Program-made: the position numbers and the translations under genes
The notes under the pieces: generated by a model
What the model was told of the DNA's origin: nothing
The model's input: only the letters and a program-made list of their open reading frames with translations
Database searches by the model: none
Shown: piece by piece, positions 54,854 to 64,000 of the stretch
Layout: each line of letters opens with the position of its first letter
Numbering within the stretch: the first letter of the stretch is position 1
Source: Neorhodopirellula lusitana
GTDB lineage: Bacteria; Planctomycetota; Planctomycetia; Pirellulales; Pirellulaceae
Length of the DNA stretch: 64,000 bases
Assembly: GCF_900182915.1 (NCBI RefSeq)
Contig: NZ_FXUG01000010.1
Span: 219,914-283,913 of the forward strand
Direction of reading: 5' to 3'

Positions 54854-57388
54854 TTACTCGATGTATACGAATTCGTTTAGATTCAGAGCCAATAGGCAAA
54901 AGGTTCGAAGGGCTTGCAGCGACGACATCGAATCCTCGGCCTGCAGTTCCTCGACAAACTTGACGCCGTTTTCGATCTCTTTGGGACTCGGTTCTCGCTG
55001 CATCACTCGGGAAAGGACCTCGACCACTTGCCCCTCAAGCTCAGCCGATTCCTCGATCACCGAATCGGCAAGCAACCACGCCTGTTCGTTGGTGAATTCA
55101 CTGTTCATCATCCCCAACGCCTGCGTGGGCTGGGTTGTGATGAAGCGAACCGCGCACGTGTTGTCGGTGTCTGCAGAATCATTCGTTGACAAAATCGGAA
55201 CCGGCAGTGATCGCTTCACGTGAATGTAAACGCTACGGCGTCGGCGTTCTTCCGCCGAAGAATCTCCCCAACCCTTGCCCGGTTGAGATTGCCCCGCCAA
55301 AACTTCTTTGGGCTGAATGGGAAAGAAACTCGGACCAAACATCTTCTCCAAATTCAGCTGGTGGTTCACAGCCAAGATGGAATCGCGAATCTCTTCCGCC
55401 GTCAAACGTTTCAGGTCAAAACGCCACAACCGGTCATTTGCCGGGTCAACGTCATATGCCGCTTGGCTATATTGCCCCGACATTTGGTAGGTGCTTGAAT
55501 GCAAAATCAAACGATGCATCGCCTTCATGCTCCAACCACTCGACACGAACTCCGCGGCCAACCAGTCGAGTAATTCCGGATGCGTGGGCGAATCTCCCTG
55601 AAAACCAAAGTCGCTGGAACTACGCACGATCCCGCGACCAAAATGATATTGCCATAACCGGTTAACCATCACGCGAGCGGTCAACGGGTTGTCGGTACTG
55701 GCCATCCATCTCGCCAACGCCATCCGCCGTCCCGTGGATTCACCGTGCTCGGGAACCGTAATCTCCGGATCCGGAGGTGAAAGCACCGAAACAAAGCTGG
55801 GCTGAACTTCCTTTCCCGGGATGTTGGCGTTGCCGCGTACTCGAATGAAGCTCGCTTCAGCCGTCGAGCCAGCTTCCTTGACCGACAAGATGCGAATCTC
55901 CCCTGGGGGCCTCGCTTGCAATTGCGTTGCTGCCTTGGTCGCCCGCTTGTATTGGTCAAATTGTTTTTGGCTCAGCAGCGTCCCGACCCGCTGCTTCACC
56001 AACCGCAATCGGTTCGTTGGATGCGTGTACTCTTCGTGCTCCACCGGCGCGAAGTCAGCCTTCACAATCGACTCGATCGTATCGATCTGCCGCTGAACCT
56101 TGGCTAACTTCTCTTGATATAGACGACTCTCTTCTTCATCAATTTCACCACCGGGAACACTCCTGATCGATGCGTCTTCGACAGACTCACCGCTACGCAC
56201 TCCATAACGGCGAATGTTTTCGAAGAATGAAAGCATGCTGTAGTAATCAGCCTGCGGGACTGGATCGATCTTGTGATCGTGGCAACGGGCGCAGTCGACC
56301 GTCAAACCAAGAATGGTCTTGCAGGTCACTCCGAGGATGTCGTCCAGTTCATCGAACTTGGCCTGCACGCTGTCCGCGGGTTCATCATCCCAAGATCCCA
56401 AACGGTAGTAGCCAGTCGCAATCAGATTATCGACCGACGGGTTCGGAAGCTCATCGCCCGCCAGTTGCTCAATCAAGAACTGGTCGTACGGTTTGTCTTC
56501 ATTGAAAGAGCGAATGACATAGTCGCGATATCGCCATACGAACGGCTTCGCGTCATCGCGTTCAAAGCTGTTGGTTTCAGCATACCGAACTAAATCCAAC
56601 CAATGCCGTCCCCATTTTTCACCGTAGTGAGGTGACTGAAGCAGCTCTTCAACAACCTTGTGATAGGCGTCGGGATCATCACTTTGCACGAACGCTTCGA
56701 TCTTTTCCGGCGTGGGCGGTAAGCCGGTCAAGTCGTAGCTAATACGGCGTAACAACTGTGATTTCGATGCAGGCGGAGCTGGCTTCAAACCAACTGAGTC
56801 AAGACCAGACAGGACAAACGCATCAATCCCGTTTTGTGGCCATCGATCATCCGAAACACTCGGGAGGTTGGGCCGGCGAACCGGCTGGAATGACCACCAC
56901 TTCTTCGTTTTCTCGTTGACCTGTGGAACGGAGGAATGCTGTTCGGCCGAAATTTCAATCTCCTCCGAGACAGGAATGGGCACACCGAGCACCACCCATT
57001 TGGTCAACACCGCGATCTGATCCGAAGCCAGCTTCCCTTCCGGTGGCATCTCGTAGGTGTCGTAGTTGATTGCCTTCAACAGAATGCTTTCGTCCAGCTG
57101 ATCTCCGTTGATCGCAATCCCGGAATCGCCGCCACGACGAATCGCTTCGCGTGACGTCAAGGCAAGACCTCCACTCAAGTCCTCGGGATCATCACCGTGA
57201 CATTCAAAGCAGTGCTCCGCAAGGATCGGCTTCACTTTGGTCGAATAAAAACCGTCGTGCTCCCCGGCGTCACTGACAGCCTCACCACCCGCCGCTTGCA
57301 CATTTGGCAACGCAACGATTTGTGCGAGGCCGAAATGCGTGACAAAGAAACACGCGACGACCGACGCGGAACGCATGTATCGATCCAT
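54854..57388 (-). CDS. PSD1-type (DUF1549/DUF1553) cytochrome-like protein
   Basis: An 844-residue secreted protein: signal sequence (S-A-S-V-V-A-C-F-F-V-T-H-F-G), heme motif C60-F-E-C63-H64-G-D-D near the N-terminus, DUF1549 (G-I-D-A-F-V-L-S-G-L, R-R-I-S-Y-D-L-T-G-L-P-P-T-P), then DUF1553 at the C-terminus (R-V-M-V-N-R-L-W-Q-Y-H-F-G-R-G-I-V, S-D-F-G-F-Q-G-D). This is the planctomycete PSCyt1-PSD1 architecture. It works with the DUF1501 protein encoded 9 bases downstream. The start at 57388 (after an open run to 57478) gives the signal sequence the right position. Confidence 0.93.
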   Translation of the reverse strand: MDRYMRSASVVACFFVTHFGLAQIVALPNVQAAGGEAVSDAGEHDGFYSTKVKPILAEHCFECHGDDPEDLSGGLALTSREAIRRGGDSGIAINGDQLDESILLKAINYDTYEMPPEGKLASDQIAVLTKWVVLGVPIPVSEEIEISAEQHSSVPQVNEKTKKWWSFQPVRRPNLPSVSDDRWPQNGIDAFVLSGLDSVGLKPAPPASKSQLLRRISYDLTGLPPTPEKIEAFVQSDDPDAYHKVVEELLQSPHYGEKWGRHWLDLVRYAETNSFERDDAKPFVWRYRDYVIRSFNEDKPYDQFLIEQLAGDELPNPSVDNLIATGYYRLGSWDDEPADSVQAKFDELDDILGVTCKTILGLTVDCARCHDHKIDPVPQADYYSMLSFFENIRRYGVRSGESVEDASIRSVPGGEIDEEESRLYQEKLAKVQRQIDTIESIVKADFAPVEHEEYTHPTNRLRLVKQRVGTLLSQKQFDQYKRATKAATQLQARPPGEIRILSVKEAGSTAEASFIRVRGNANIPGKEVQPSFVSVLSPPDPEITVPEHGESTGRRMALARWMASTDNPLTARVMVNRLWQYHFGRGIVRSSSDFGFQGDSPTHPELLDWLAAEFVSSGWSMKAMHRLILHSSTYQMSGQYSQAAYDVDPANDRLWRFDLKRLTAEEIRDSILAVNHQLNLEKMFGPSFFPIQPKEVLAGQSQPGKGWGDSSAEERRRRSVYIHVKRSLPVPILSTNDSADTDNTCAVRFITTQPTQALGMMNSEFTNEQAWLLADSVIEESAELEGQVVEVLSRVMQREPSPKEIENGVKFVEELQAEDSMSSLQALRTFCLLALNLNEFVYIE

Positions 57389-58158
57389 AGCGGAACTGAA
57401 GCAGGTGGAGGAGGGAAACAGGCAGGAAGGGAACGCCCCACGCACACGATGGAGACGTCTAAACCTTAACATCGGCACTTCGACTTAGCCAACAAACTGA
57501 CCGACCATGGATGTCGCTGCGTATTGTCGTATCAACGTATTGCGTCAAAAACACGTAGTACATTCACGCACTAAGCATCCTACCATTCTTCTCATTGAGG
57601 TGAATGAAATCGACGCAAACCTTTTCAGCAATCCATTTCTGAAGGCCTGCCGAAGCAAACGTGTCCATTCCATTCCGCTACGATACCATCGGCTCGAATT
57701 CCACTGGCATCGAATTTCTGCATTGCCGGTTTGACAGAAGAACCACACCGCAGAAAAATGCGGCACGCATCCGCACCGAACATAACATTGTAGCGTCTGC
57801 GTTTCACATAATGGTGCTGGCCAAACCTACATCCACCTACCATCGCAGAAGGTCTCGGTTTGCCCGATCGTCCTTAAATGCTCCTGCATCCAGTTTTTAG
57901 CACCAGCTCCAGTGCATCATCTTGCATTGGAAGCAATCTACAGATCTGGTTGGCAAAATTCTTAAGCGGATTCACCATCGCGGTAACACGACATTCTATT
58001 CATTGCGATTCCATTCAAAATCATCTCACTCATTGAACGCCCGCCTCGCTTTAAATCAAACACAAGATGCCATCCGATGAAATTGCCTTGCCATTGCAGC
58101 GAGGTTTTCCCGGGAAGCGAAAGATTCAGACGGCACGTTCGCATAGGAAACACGCCTC
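57389..58158. other. Divergent promoter region, nothing recognised
   Basis: About 770 bases between the minus-strand PSD1 gene and the plus-strand symporter. Overlapping short frames on both strands have no motif. No repeat, RNA or promoter could be supported. Confidence 0.45.
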
Positions 58159-59814
58159 ATGGACCTCATTCTGACGATCGGATCGTTCCTGTTCTTCACT
58201 GGCTTGGTCGCGGTGCTGACGTGGTGGTTCACCCGGAACGATGACCACTCCAGCATGGGTGGCTACTTCCTGGGCGGACGCACGCTCACGTTTCCGCTGA
58301 TCGCCGGATCGCTGTTATTGACGAACCTATCCACCGAGCAAATGGTCGGGCTGAACGGTGCTGCATTCACCGACGGACTTTGCGTGATGGTGTGGGAAGT
58401 GGTGTGCGTGGTGGCACTCGTCTTCATGGCTTGGTTCTTCCTACCCAAGTTTCTGCGCAGCGGCGTCTCCACCGTTCCACAGTATCTGGAGATCCGATTC
58501 GACCATCAAACGCAAGTGATCACGAACATCATTTTCTTGATGGCCTATGTTGGCATCCTTTTGCCAATCGTTCTGTACACCGGCGCGACCGGCTTGATTG
58601 GAATCCTCGACATTCCATCGATGTTGGGCAGTTTGCCCGAAACACTCGGACTCCCTCCACACTCCGTTGCGTTGTGGATGATCGTTTGGCTGGTTGGGAT
58701 TGTCGGATCGATCTACGCACTTTTTGGTGGACTGCGAACCGTCGCCGTGTCCGACACGCTCAACGGCATCGGGCTGCTGGTGGGCGGAATCTTGATTGCC
58801 TACTTTGCGTTATCGCATTTGGGCGGCGACGGTGGTGTTGTCGCGGGCACTAAGACGCTTATCGAAGACCAACAAGGGCGTTTCAACTCAATTGGCGGCC
58901 CCGAAAGTTCAGTCCCGTTCGGAACGGTGTTCACCGGTGTCTTCTTGCTGTTCCTGTTCTACTGGACCACCAACCAACAAATCATCCAGCGGACGTTTGG
59001 GGCAAGCAGTCTTGCCGAGGGACAAAAGGGAGTCCTGCTGACCGGAGCGCTGAAGCTACTGGGACCGCTCTACCTGGTGATTCCGGGAATGATCGCTTAC
59101 TCCTTGTTCGCCGGTCAAGACATCGACAAAGACCACGCCTATGGGATGCTTGTTAACGCCGTGCTTCCGGCGCCACTGACCGGATTTTTCGCCGCCGCGA
59201 TGATTGGTGCGATTTTGTCGAGCTTCAATTCGGCGTTGAATAGTTCGTGCACTCTGTTCAGCGTTGGCCTGTACAAGAACGTGCTGAAGAAAGAAGCGTC
59301 GGAAGAACAAGTTGTCCGATCCGGGAAGGTCTTTGGCTGGATCATCGCAATCGCAGCCATGATCATCGCACCACTTCTGGATCACCCCGTGATTAAAGAG
59401 CGGGGCATCTACGACTACCTGCAGAAAATGAACGGCATCTACTTCATCCCGATCTTCGCGGTCGTGTTGGTCGGCATGCTGACAAGACGAGTTCCAGCCA
59501 TCGCGGCCAAAATCGGACTTGTCGTCGGATTTTCCGTCATCGCAATTGGCTACTTTGTTTCGCCATTCGATAAGATCGTCGCATCACTACACGAGTTCCA
59601 CTTTCTGGGGATTGTCTTCAGTTGGCTACTTGTCTTGATGCTTGTCATCGGCGAATTGCATCCACGCGAAACGGAGTTCATCCAGGAAGATGTCGGTGCC
59701 GTTGACATGACGCCTTGGCGCTACGTGAAACCGGTGGGCATGGTGCTGATTTTGATCGTTTTCGCCATCTACGCCGCCTTCGCTGATTTCTCCGTCCTGA
59801 CCAGCCAAGAATAG
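58159..59814 (+). CDS. SLC5-family sodium/solute symporter
   Basis: A 551-residue membrane protein with about 14 hydrophobic helices. Marks of the SSS family: M-G-G-Y-F-L-G-G-R in the first loop, the N-L-S-T-E-Q-M-V-G-L-N-G helix, W-T-T-N-Q-Q-I-I-Q-R, and S-S-F-N-S-A-L-N-S-S near helix 8 for the Na+ site. Resembles SGLT-type sugar transporters, so sugar, inositol or sialic acid uptake is plausible. It is alone on its strand between a divergent gene and repeats. The ATG at 58159 is used; helix 1 follows directly. Confidence 0.94.
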   Translation: MDLILTIGSFLFFTGLVAVLTWWFTRNDDHSSMGGYFLGGRTLTFPLIAGSLLLTNLSTEQMVGLNGAAFTDGLCVMVWEVVCVVALVFMAWFFLPKFLRSGVSTVPQYLEIRFDHQTQVITNIIFLMAYVGILLPIVLYTGATGLIGILDIPSMLGSLPETLGLPPHSVALWMIVWLVGIVGSIYALFGGLRTVAVSDTLNGIGLLVGGILIAYFALSHLGGDGGVVAGTKTLIEDQQGRFNSIGGPESSVPFGTVFTGVFLLFLFYWTTNQQIIQRTFGASSLAEGQKGVLLTGALKLLGPLYLVIPGMIAYSLFAGQDIDKDHAYGMLVNAVLPAPLTGFFAAAMIGAILSSFNSALNSSCTLFSVGLYKNVLKKEASEEQVVRSGKVFGWIIAIAAMIIAPLLDHPVIKERGIYDYLQKMNGIYFIPIFAVVLVGMLTRRVPAIAAKIGLVVGFSVIAIGYFVSPFDKIVASLHEFHFLGIVFSWLLVLMLVIGELHPRETEFIQEDVGAVDMTPWRYVKPVGMVLILIVFAIYAAFADFSVLTSQE

Positions 59815-59849
59815 AGCTTTCCCTGACCATGCAATCGAGCGTCAGACAT

Positions 59850-59921
59850 AGCGTACAGATTAAGCACGGTGTGCAGATTAAACATAGCGTGCAGATCAAA
59901 CACGGTGTGCAGATTAAACAC
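59850..59921 (+). repeat. 18-base tandem repeat, four units, alternating pattern
   Basis: Four imperfect 18-base units (59850-59867, 59868-59885, 59886-59903, 59904-59921) share GTGCAGATTAAACA. Units 1 and 3 begin AGCG and 2 and 4 begin GGTG, so the higher-order period is 36. It starts 36 bases after the symporter stop. A further diverged unit may precede it. Confidence 0.88.
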
Positions 59922-60039
59922 GCTCCTTGCGACCAACATCATCTGTCGACTTCGATCGATCGGACGATTTGAAGCAGATCGGATCACCATCCATTGTCGA
60001 TCACTTCGGCCAAACTCTTGTTTGGGACAATTGGTGCCG

Positions 60040-60390
60040 AACGCTTAATGCGAGGCGTCGCGCAAGCGAGGGATCGCGCAGATGCTATTCCTTGAGCGAC
60101 TTTGAGACCGGTTTGAGGATGTGCACTCTTCGGTGAGTTCGTAAGCGACTCGTGGTGGCACGTCAGCGTAGACAATCCGGTTGACACCCCGGTTGACACC
60201 CCGCCGGCTTCGAGTTCGCGAACTTGCTTGGTCAATAGCCACTGCGAAACGCAGCCGATTTCCCACTTGAGTTGACTGTAGCAAAGTCGTTTATCGAGAA
60301 AATGGAAAAGCCCGATGCATTTCCTCTTTGCCACCAGTTAACCCCCAGCGTCGCTTCAACAGGACAAGCGGGCCGTACGTAGCTAGTGTG
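60040..60390 (-). pseudogene. Decayed HxlR-family transcriptional regulator
   Basis: Reading the minus strand, fragments of an HxlR-family winged helix appear in order but in different frames: C-P-V-E-A-T-L-G-V (with the redox Cys codon ending at 60366), then G-G-K, then K-C-I-G-L-F-H-F-L-D-K-R-L-C-Y-S-Q-L-K, L-L-T-K-Q-V-R-E-L-E-A-G-G, then I-V-Y-A-D-V-P-P-R-V-A-Y-E-L-T-E, then I-L-K-P-V-S-K-S-L-K-E followed by TAG (60085-60087) where the family has Trp. At least three frame breaks and one nonsense change are needed. A 12-base tandem duplication (GGTTGACACCCC) sits at one break. It lies divergent from the quinone oxidoreductase operon, which HxlR proteins typically control. Clearly a dead gene. 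Confidence 0.82.
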
Positions 60391-60523
60391 CCAGGCCCAG
60401 CTCTCGGTATCCGTTTTGTGCCTATGTGTCCGGAATGTACGTACTTGCCCGCTCCAGTCCTACTCTTACTATGTGATGGACACGGCAGAACACAATCATT
60501 CCCACTCACTCAGGACAATTAAG

Positions 60524-61510
60524 ATGAAAGCGATGCTTATCAACGCCTATGGCGAAGACGCGACCTTTGAAGCTTCGGATGTGGCAAAACCAGAAGTGAA
60601 GGCTGGTCACGTGTTGGTGAAGATCGCCGCTTCCAGTGTGAACACCGTCGACACGATGATTCGCAGCATGGGAAACGATCTACCGATGTCGCCGAAACTT
60701 CCAGCCATTCTCGGGATGGACTTCGCCGGAACGGTTGAAGCAGTCGGCGATGGCGTGAAGGAGTATGCAGTCGGCGATGAAGTCTATGGATGCGCGGGTG
60801 GTTTGGCTGACTTGCCTGGCACGCTCGCCGAATACATTGTGGCTGACAGCAACTTGATTGCCCACAAGGCGAAGAACCTTTCGTTGCGAGAAGCCGCTGC
60901 ATTGCCGCTGGTCGCGATCACGGCCTACGAAGGCTTGACTCGGGCGGGAATGCAACAGGGCCAGAAAGTTCTCGTGCATGGTGGCTCCGGCGGAGTTGGC
61001 CACGTCGCACTGCAACTTGCTAAACACTGGGGTGCTGAAGTCTTCTCCACCGGCGGCGGCGAGAAACAACTGGCAATGATCGAACGACTGGGCGCAACCG
61101 GGATCAACTACAAAACCGAAACGGTAGAGCAGTACGTTGCCAAGCACACGGGCGGTGCAGGGTTTGATGTGGTGTTCGATTCGGTCGGCGGTGCCAACCT
61201 GACAAACTCGTTTGAAGCCGCTGCACTGAACGCTCAAGTTGCCACAACGGTGTCGATGTGCGAATTGGATTTGACTCCAGTTCACTTTAAGGGGCTATCG
61301 TTGCACGTCGTCTTCATGCTGATTCCGATGCTGCACAACTTTAGACGAGAACAACACAGACAAATCCTGCGGGATCTCACTCAGATTTGCGAATCCGGCG
61401 GTCTCAAGCCAGTGCTGGATGAGGAACCGTTTTCGCTTGAACAAGTCGGACAAGCCTACGCTCGCTTACAAAGCGGAAAAGCAATGGGCAAAGTGGTCGT
61501 GGAAAATTAG
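60524..61510 (+). CDS. Zeta-crystallin-type NAD(P)H:quinone oxidoreductase
   Basis: A 328-residue medium-chain dehydrogenase of the quinone oxidoreductase group. The N-terminal GroES-like domain begins A-M-L-I-N-A-Y-G, with S-V-N-T-V-D and G-M-D-F-A-G-T-V; the Rossmann motif is H-G-G-S-G-G-V-G-H-V-A. There are no zinc-binding Cys clusters, so it is the zinc-free type. It reduces quinones or alpha,beta-unsaturated carbonyls with NAD(P)H. The frame is open from 60386, but the ATG at 60524, preceded by AGGA, is the family start. First gene of a plus-strand operon divergent from the dead HxlR regulator, so the operon may now lack its normal repressor. Confidence 0.93.
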   Translation: MKAMLINAYGEDATFEASDVAKPEVKAGHVLVKIAASSVNTVDTMIRSMGNDLPMSPKLPAILGMDFAGTVEAVGDGVKEYAVGDEVYGCAGGLADLPGTLAEYIVADSNLIAHKAKNLSLREAAALPLVAITAYEGLTRAGMQQGQKVLVHGGSGGVGHVALQLAKHWGAEVFSTGGGEKQLAMIERLGATGINYKTETVEQYVAKHTGGAGFDVVFDSVGGANLTNSFEAAALNAQVATTVSMCELDLTPVHFKGLSLHVVFMLIPMLHNFRREQHRQILRDLTQICESGGLKPVLDEEPFSLEQVGQAYARLQSGKAMGKVVVEN

Positions 61511-61537
61511 AGTCGCAGTCGCAAAGAGGTGAGAGGG

Positions 61538-62509
61538 ATGACGTTAACAACCAACGAGGCAACCAAAGCGTTTCAGCCCATCAATCGGGGCTACGACGCC
61601 GCGTTCCGCGTGAACCGGTTGAGCGTTGGTTTGGTCGTGCCGATTGAAAACTACGCGACGAGTTCCATCCCCAAGATGGATAAACACATCGAACGCGTGC
61701 AACTCGCCGAAGCCCTCGGGTTTTCATCGGTCTGGCTGCGCGATGTTCCTTTCAATGTTCCGTCCTTCGGTGACGCGGGACAAACCTATGATCCGTTCGT
61801 CTATCTCGGACTGCTCGCCGGACTGACCCGAGAAATCGCTCTTGGCGTCGCCAGCATTATCCTACCGCTACGGCATCCGGCGCACGTTGCCAAAGCAGCT
61901 GCCACGGCAGATGTGCTTTCGGGTGGGCGTTTGATCCTTGGCGTTGCTTCGGGAGACCGTCCCGATGAATACCCAGCACTGAACATCTCTTTCGCGGATC
62001 GAGGGGAGCGATTCCGCGAAAGTTTTGACTACATCAGGCGGATGAGCGATCAGCGACCAAGCTTCGAAAGCGTCTTCGGCAGTCCCGGACGTGAGGTGGA
62101 CATGCTTCCCAAACCGGTGTCAGGCAAGTTGCCAATGTTGATCACAGGCGGAAGTCAACAGAATCCCGATTGGCTTGCCAAGCATGGTGACGGTTGGATG
62201 CTGTACCCGCGTGAAGTCACCGCACAGGCACAGGTGATTCGTGATTGGCGAAGCCGAGTCCAAGACACTGGTCGTCCGATCCAACCAGCGATGGAGCCTC
62301 TGTATATCGATCTTGCGGACAACCCGAATACGCCAGCACAGCCAATTCACCTGGGATTTCGCCTCGGCACGAATCACCTTCGAGATTATTTGAAGGCACG
62401 TGAAGAAATTGGCGTCAACCACGTCGCACTGAATCTGCGTTTCAATCAAGCCGACGTCGAAACCACGATGAAACGCTTAGCCGATCAACTTTTCCCCGAC
62501 TTCAACTAA
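61538..62509 (+). CDS. LLM-class (luciferase-like) flavin oxidoreductase
   Basis: A 323-residue TIM-barrel flavoprotein of the luciferase-like monooxygenase family. Blocks: L-G-F-S-S-V-W-L-R-D-V-P-F-N near residue 65, G-V-A-S-I-I-L-P-L-R-H-P, L-S-G-G-R-L-I-L-G-V-A-S-G-D-R, and G-S-Q-Q-N-P-D-W. It uses FMN or F420 with a reduced cofactor; the substrate is unknown. A strong site (GAGGTGA) lies before the ATG at 61538; a GTG at 61529 would overlap that site. It follows the quinone reductase by 27 bases in the same operon. Confidence 0.92.
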   Translation: MTLTTNEATKAFQPINRGYDAAFRVNRLSVGLVVPIENYATSSIPKMDKHIERVQLAEALGFSSVWLRDVPFNVPSFGDAGQTYDPFVYLGLLAGLTREIALGVASIILPLRHPAHVAKAAATADVLSGGRLILGVASGDRPDEYPALNISFADRGERFRESFDYIRRMSDQRPSFESVFGSPGREVDMLPKPVSGKLPMLITGGSQQNPDWLAKHGDGWMLYPREVTAQAQVIRDWRSRVQDTGRPIQPAMEPLYIDLADNPNTPAQPIHLGFRLGTNHLRDYLKAREEIGVNHVALNLRFNQADVETTMKRLADQLFPDFN

Positions 62510-62520
62510 GCAAACAAAAC

Positions 62521-63324
62521 ATGGCAAAACGAATTCTATTGACAGGTGCGACTGATGGCATTGGGCTGGCGACCGCAAAGACGCTGGTCTCGCTCGGTCA
62601 CCATGTCATGCTGCATGGACGAAGCAACGAAAAGCTCGAGAGAGTGAAACAGGCGTTGAGTGCTATGTCGGCGGACGCCACGGTTGAAAGTTACGTTGCT
62701 GACCTCTCGGACATGTCGGATGTTGAGTCGTTCGCCAAGGCAGTTGCGCATACACACGAACGCCTTGACGTACTCATTAACAATGCGGGCGTATTTGTCG
62801 CTGCCAATCCCGTGACTTCGGATGGGATCGACTTGCGATTCGCAGTCAACACGATCGCTCCTTACTTGTTAACCCAGCGGCTTCTTCCTCTCTTGGGAAA
62901 ATCGGGAAGAGTCATCAACTTGTCATCCGCCGCGCAGGCTCCAGTTGAGATGGACGCCTTCCGTGGCGACCGACGCTTAGCGGATGGCGAAGCTTACGCT
63001 CAAAGCAAGCTCGCTCTAACGATGTGGTCTCGTAGCCTAGCGACCACACTCGGCGAACACGGGCCAGCTATCATCGCAGTCAACCCGGGATCATTCCTGG
63101 GCAGCAAGATGGTGAAAGAAGCGTATGGTGCTGCTGGCAAGGACCTGAACATTGGTGCTGAGATCTTGACCCGCGCCGCCCTCGACGACGATTTCGCATC
63201 CGCATCGGGGAAGTACTTTGACAACGATTCAGGGCAGTTTGCGTCGCCGCATCCCGACGCAATCGATCCGATCAAAACGACGAACATTGTGAAGGCGATC
63301 GAAGCCTTTTTTGCTAAACTGTAG
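62521..63324 (+). CDS. Short-chain dehydrogenase/reductase (SDR)
   Basis: A 267-residue classical SDR. Cofactor motif T-G-A-T-D-G-I-G near residue 7, N-N-A-G near 89, the catalytic S in N-L-S-S-A and Y-A-Q-S-K with Tyr and Lys. It reduces or oxidises a carbonyl/alcohol with NAD(P)(H). Starts 11 bases after the LLM gene, so it is in the same operon; it may act on reactive aldehydes or ketones along with the two oxidoreductases before it. Confidence 0.94.
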   Translation: MAKRILLTGATDGIGLATAKTLVSLGHHVMLHGRSNEKLERVKQALSAMSADATVESYVADLSDMSDVESFAKAVAHTHERLDVLINNAGVFVAANPVTSDGIDLRFAVNTIAPYLLTQRLLPLLGKSGRVINLSSAAQAPVEMDAFRGDRRLADGEAYAQSKLALTMWSRSLATTLGEHGPAIIAVNPGSFLGSKMVKEAYGAAGKDLNIGAEILTRAALDDDFASASGKYFDNDSGQFASPHPDAIDPIKTTNIVKAIEAFFAKL

Positions 63325-63368
63325 ACATTTTGATCGAACACACTCCCCCAAAAAGCGGCATTTGCAAG

Positions 63369-64000
63369 ATGGCAATACCAACAATCGATGCTGACAAACC
63401 GATGGTCAAGCTTCCAACCGCACACGGACTGCTCGTGTTGGCATTCGGCGTTTTCGCGACCGCGTCCCCTAGCGTTGCTCAAGAACATGCAGCCAAACCA
63501 ACTTCCAACGTGGTGTTGGCATCGGAAGTCGATTGGACGCCTCTCAATCCTGCCCGCGGCGATGCGAGCCCGAAGGCAGCAACCCTATGGGGTGATCGAG
63601 CAGGCACGCAAGCGACAGGCTTTCTGGTCCAATTTGCCGACGGATTTTCATCACCACCTCATATCCATAACGTGACTTACCGTGGCATGGTCATCAGTGG
63701 CGGCGTTCACAACGACGATGAGGCGGCCGAACCGATGTGGATGCCGGCGGGATCCTTTTGGACACAACCAGCCGGCGCCCCACACATCACCGCTGCCCGC
63801 GGGTTGACGACCGCGTACATCGAGATCGACAAAGGCCCGTATCTGGTCATGCCCACCGAGGAGGCATTTGATAGAGGCGAACGTCCAGTCAACGTCGACG
63901 CATCAAATATCGTCTGGCTAGGCCCATCGAGTACAACCTGGATTCAATCGGCAGCGACCAAAGCCCCAGCCAAACAACCTCAAATCGCATTTCTGTGGGG
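63369..64000 (+). CDS. DUF4437 cupin protein, secreted (partial at window end)
   Basis: A secreted protein still open at base 64000. A hydrophobic signal sequence ([13 protein letters not shown]) precedes a cupin domain: T-L-W-G-D-R, G-F-L-V-Q-F, the metal motif [11 protein letters not shown] (two His), [14 protein letters not shown] (third His). The visible end F-L-W-G looks like the start of a second, similar cupin repeat, as in DUF4437. It follows the SDR by 44 bases on the same strand. ATG at 63402 is an alternative that would give a tighter signal peptide. Probable role: metal-dependent binding or conversion of a small molecule in the periplasm. Confidence 0.85.
   Translation, partial: MAIPTIDADKPMVKLPTAHGLLVLAFGVFATASPSVAQEHAAKPTSNVVLASEVDWTPLNPARGDASPKAATLWGDRAGTQATGFLVQFADGFSSPPHIHNVTYRGMVISGGVHNDDEAAEPMWMPAGSFWTQPAGAPHITAARGLTTAYIEIDKGPYLVMPTEEAFDRGERPVNVDASNIVWLGPSSTTWIQSAATKAPAKQPQIAFLW

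Noticed and set aside
59850..59921. CRISPR array or minus-strand Cys-rich peptide gene
   Set aside because: Units are contiguous with no spacers, and the minus-strand frame has no ribosome site or signal.

Overview
The window reads as chromosomal DNA of a marine planctomycete, most likely in the Pirellulaceae (Rhodopirellula-like). The basis is the gene content: three DUF1559 pseudopilin-like proteins, two DUF1592/DUF1552 pairs, one PSD1-type (DUF1549/DUF1553) plus DUF1501 pair, a Rhodopirellula/Verrucomicrobium-type sigma factor with a FecR-LamG partner, several formylglycine sulfatases, long gene-poor spacers and unoperonic gene order. No tRNA, rRNA, CRISPR array or insertion sequence was seen. 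The assignment to family level is inference.

Layout. 1-1896 (minus): a DUF1559 protein cut by the window edge and its upstream partner. 2037-4282 (plus): an ArsR regulator, a VOC-fold protein resembling ArsI/CadI, and a COG0523 (CobW-like) GTPase, with a palindrome between the first two. 4283-5638: no convincing gene. 5639-10345: a DUF1592 cytochrome-like protein and a DUF1552 protein, separated by two heptanucleotide arrays of seven copies each. 10788-24270: a sulfated-polysaccharide region with a possible toroid protein, two GH43-like paralogues, three intact sulfatases, one broken sulfatase, an EF-hand esterase and a decayed gene.

24593-38494 is the most coherent part: class I fumarase, methylmalonyl-CoA epimerase, both methylmalonyl-CoA mutase subunits, the MeaB chaperone, a gamma-type carbonic anhydrase, an acetyl-CoA hydrolase/CoA-transferase family protein, and a four-gene set (carboxyltransferase, biotin carrier, OadG-like, OadB-like) matching a sodium-pumping methylmalonyl-CoA decarboxylase. 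Together they would carry fumarate/succinate to propionate with CoA recycling and Na+ export. A dodecin follows.

38887-46080: long empty spacers, two small lipoproteins, two tandem DUF1559 genes of equal length, and a secreted DUF5060/GH-like protein. 46388-52872 (minus): an operon running sigma factor, FecR-LamG protein, DUF1592 protein, DUF1552 protein. 53375-57388 (minus): PSD1-type protein and DUF1501 protein. 58159-59814: SLC5-type sodium/solute symporter. 60040-64000: a decayed HxlR-family regulator divergent from an intact operon of quinone oxidoreductase, LLM oxidoreductase, short-chain dehydrogenase and a DUF4437 cupin that runs off the end.
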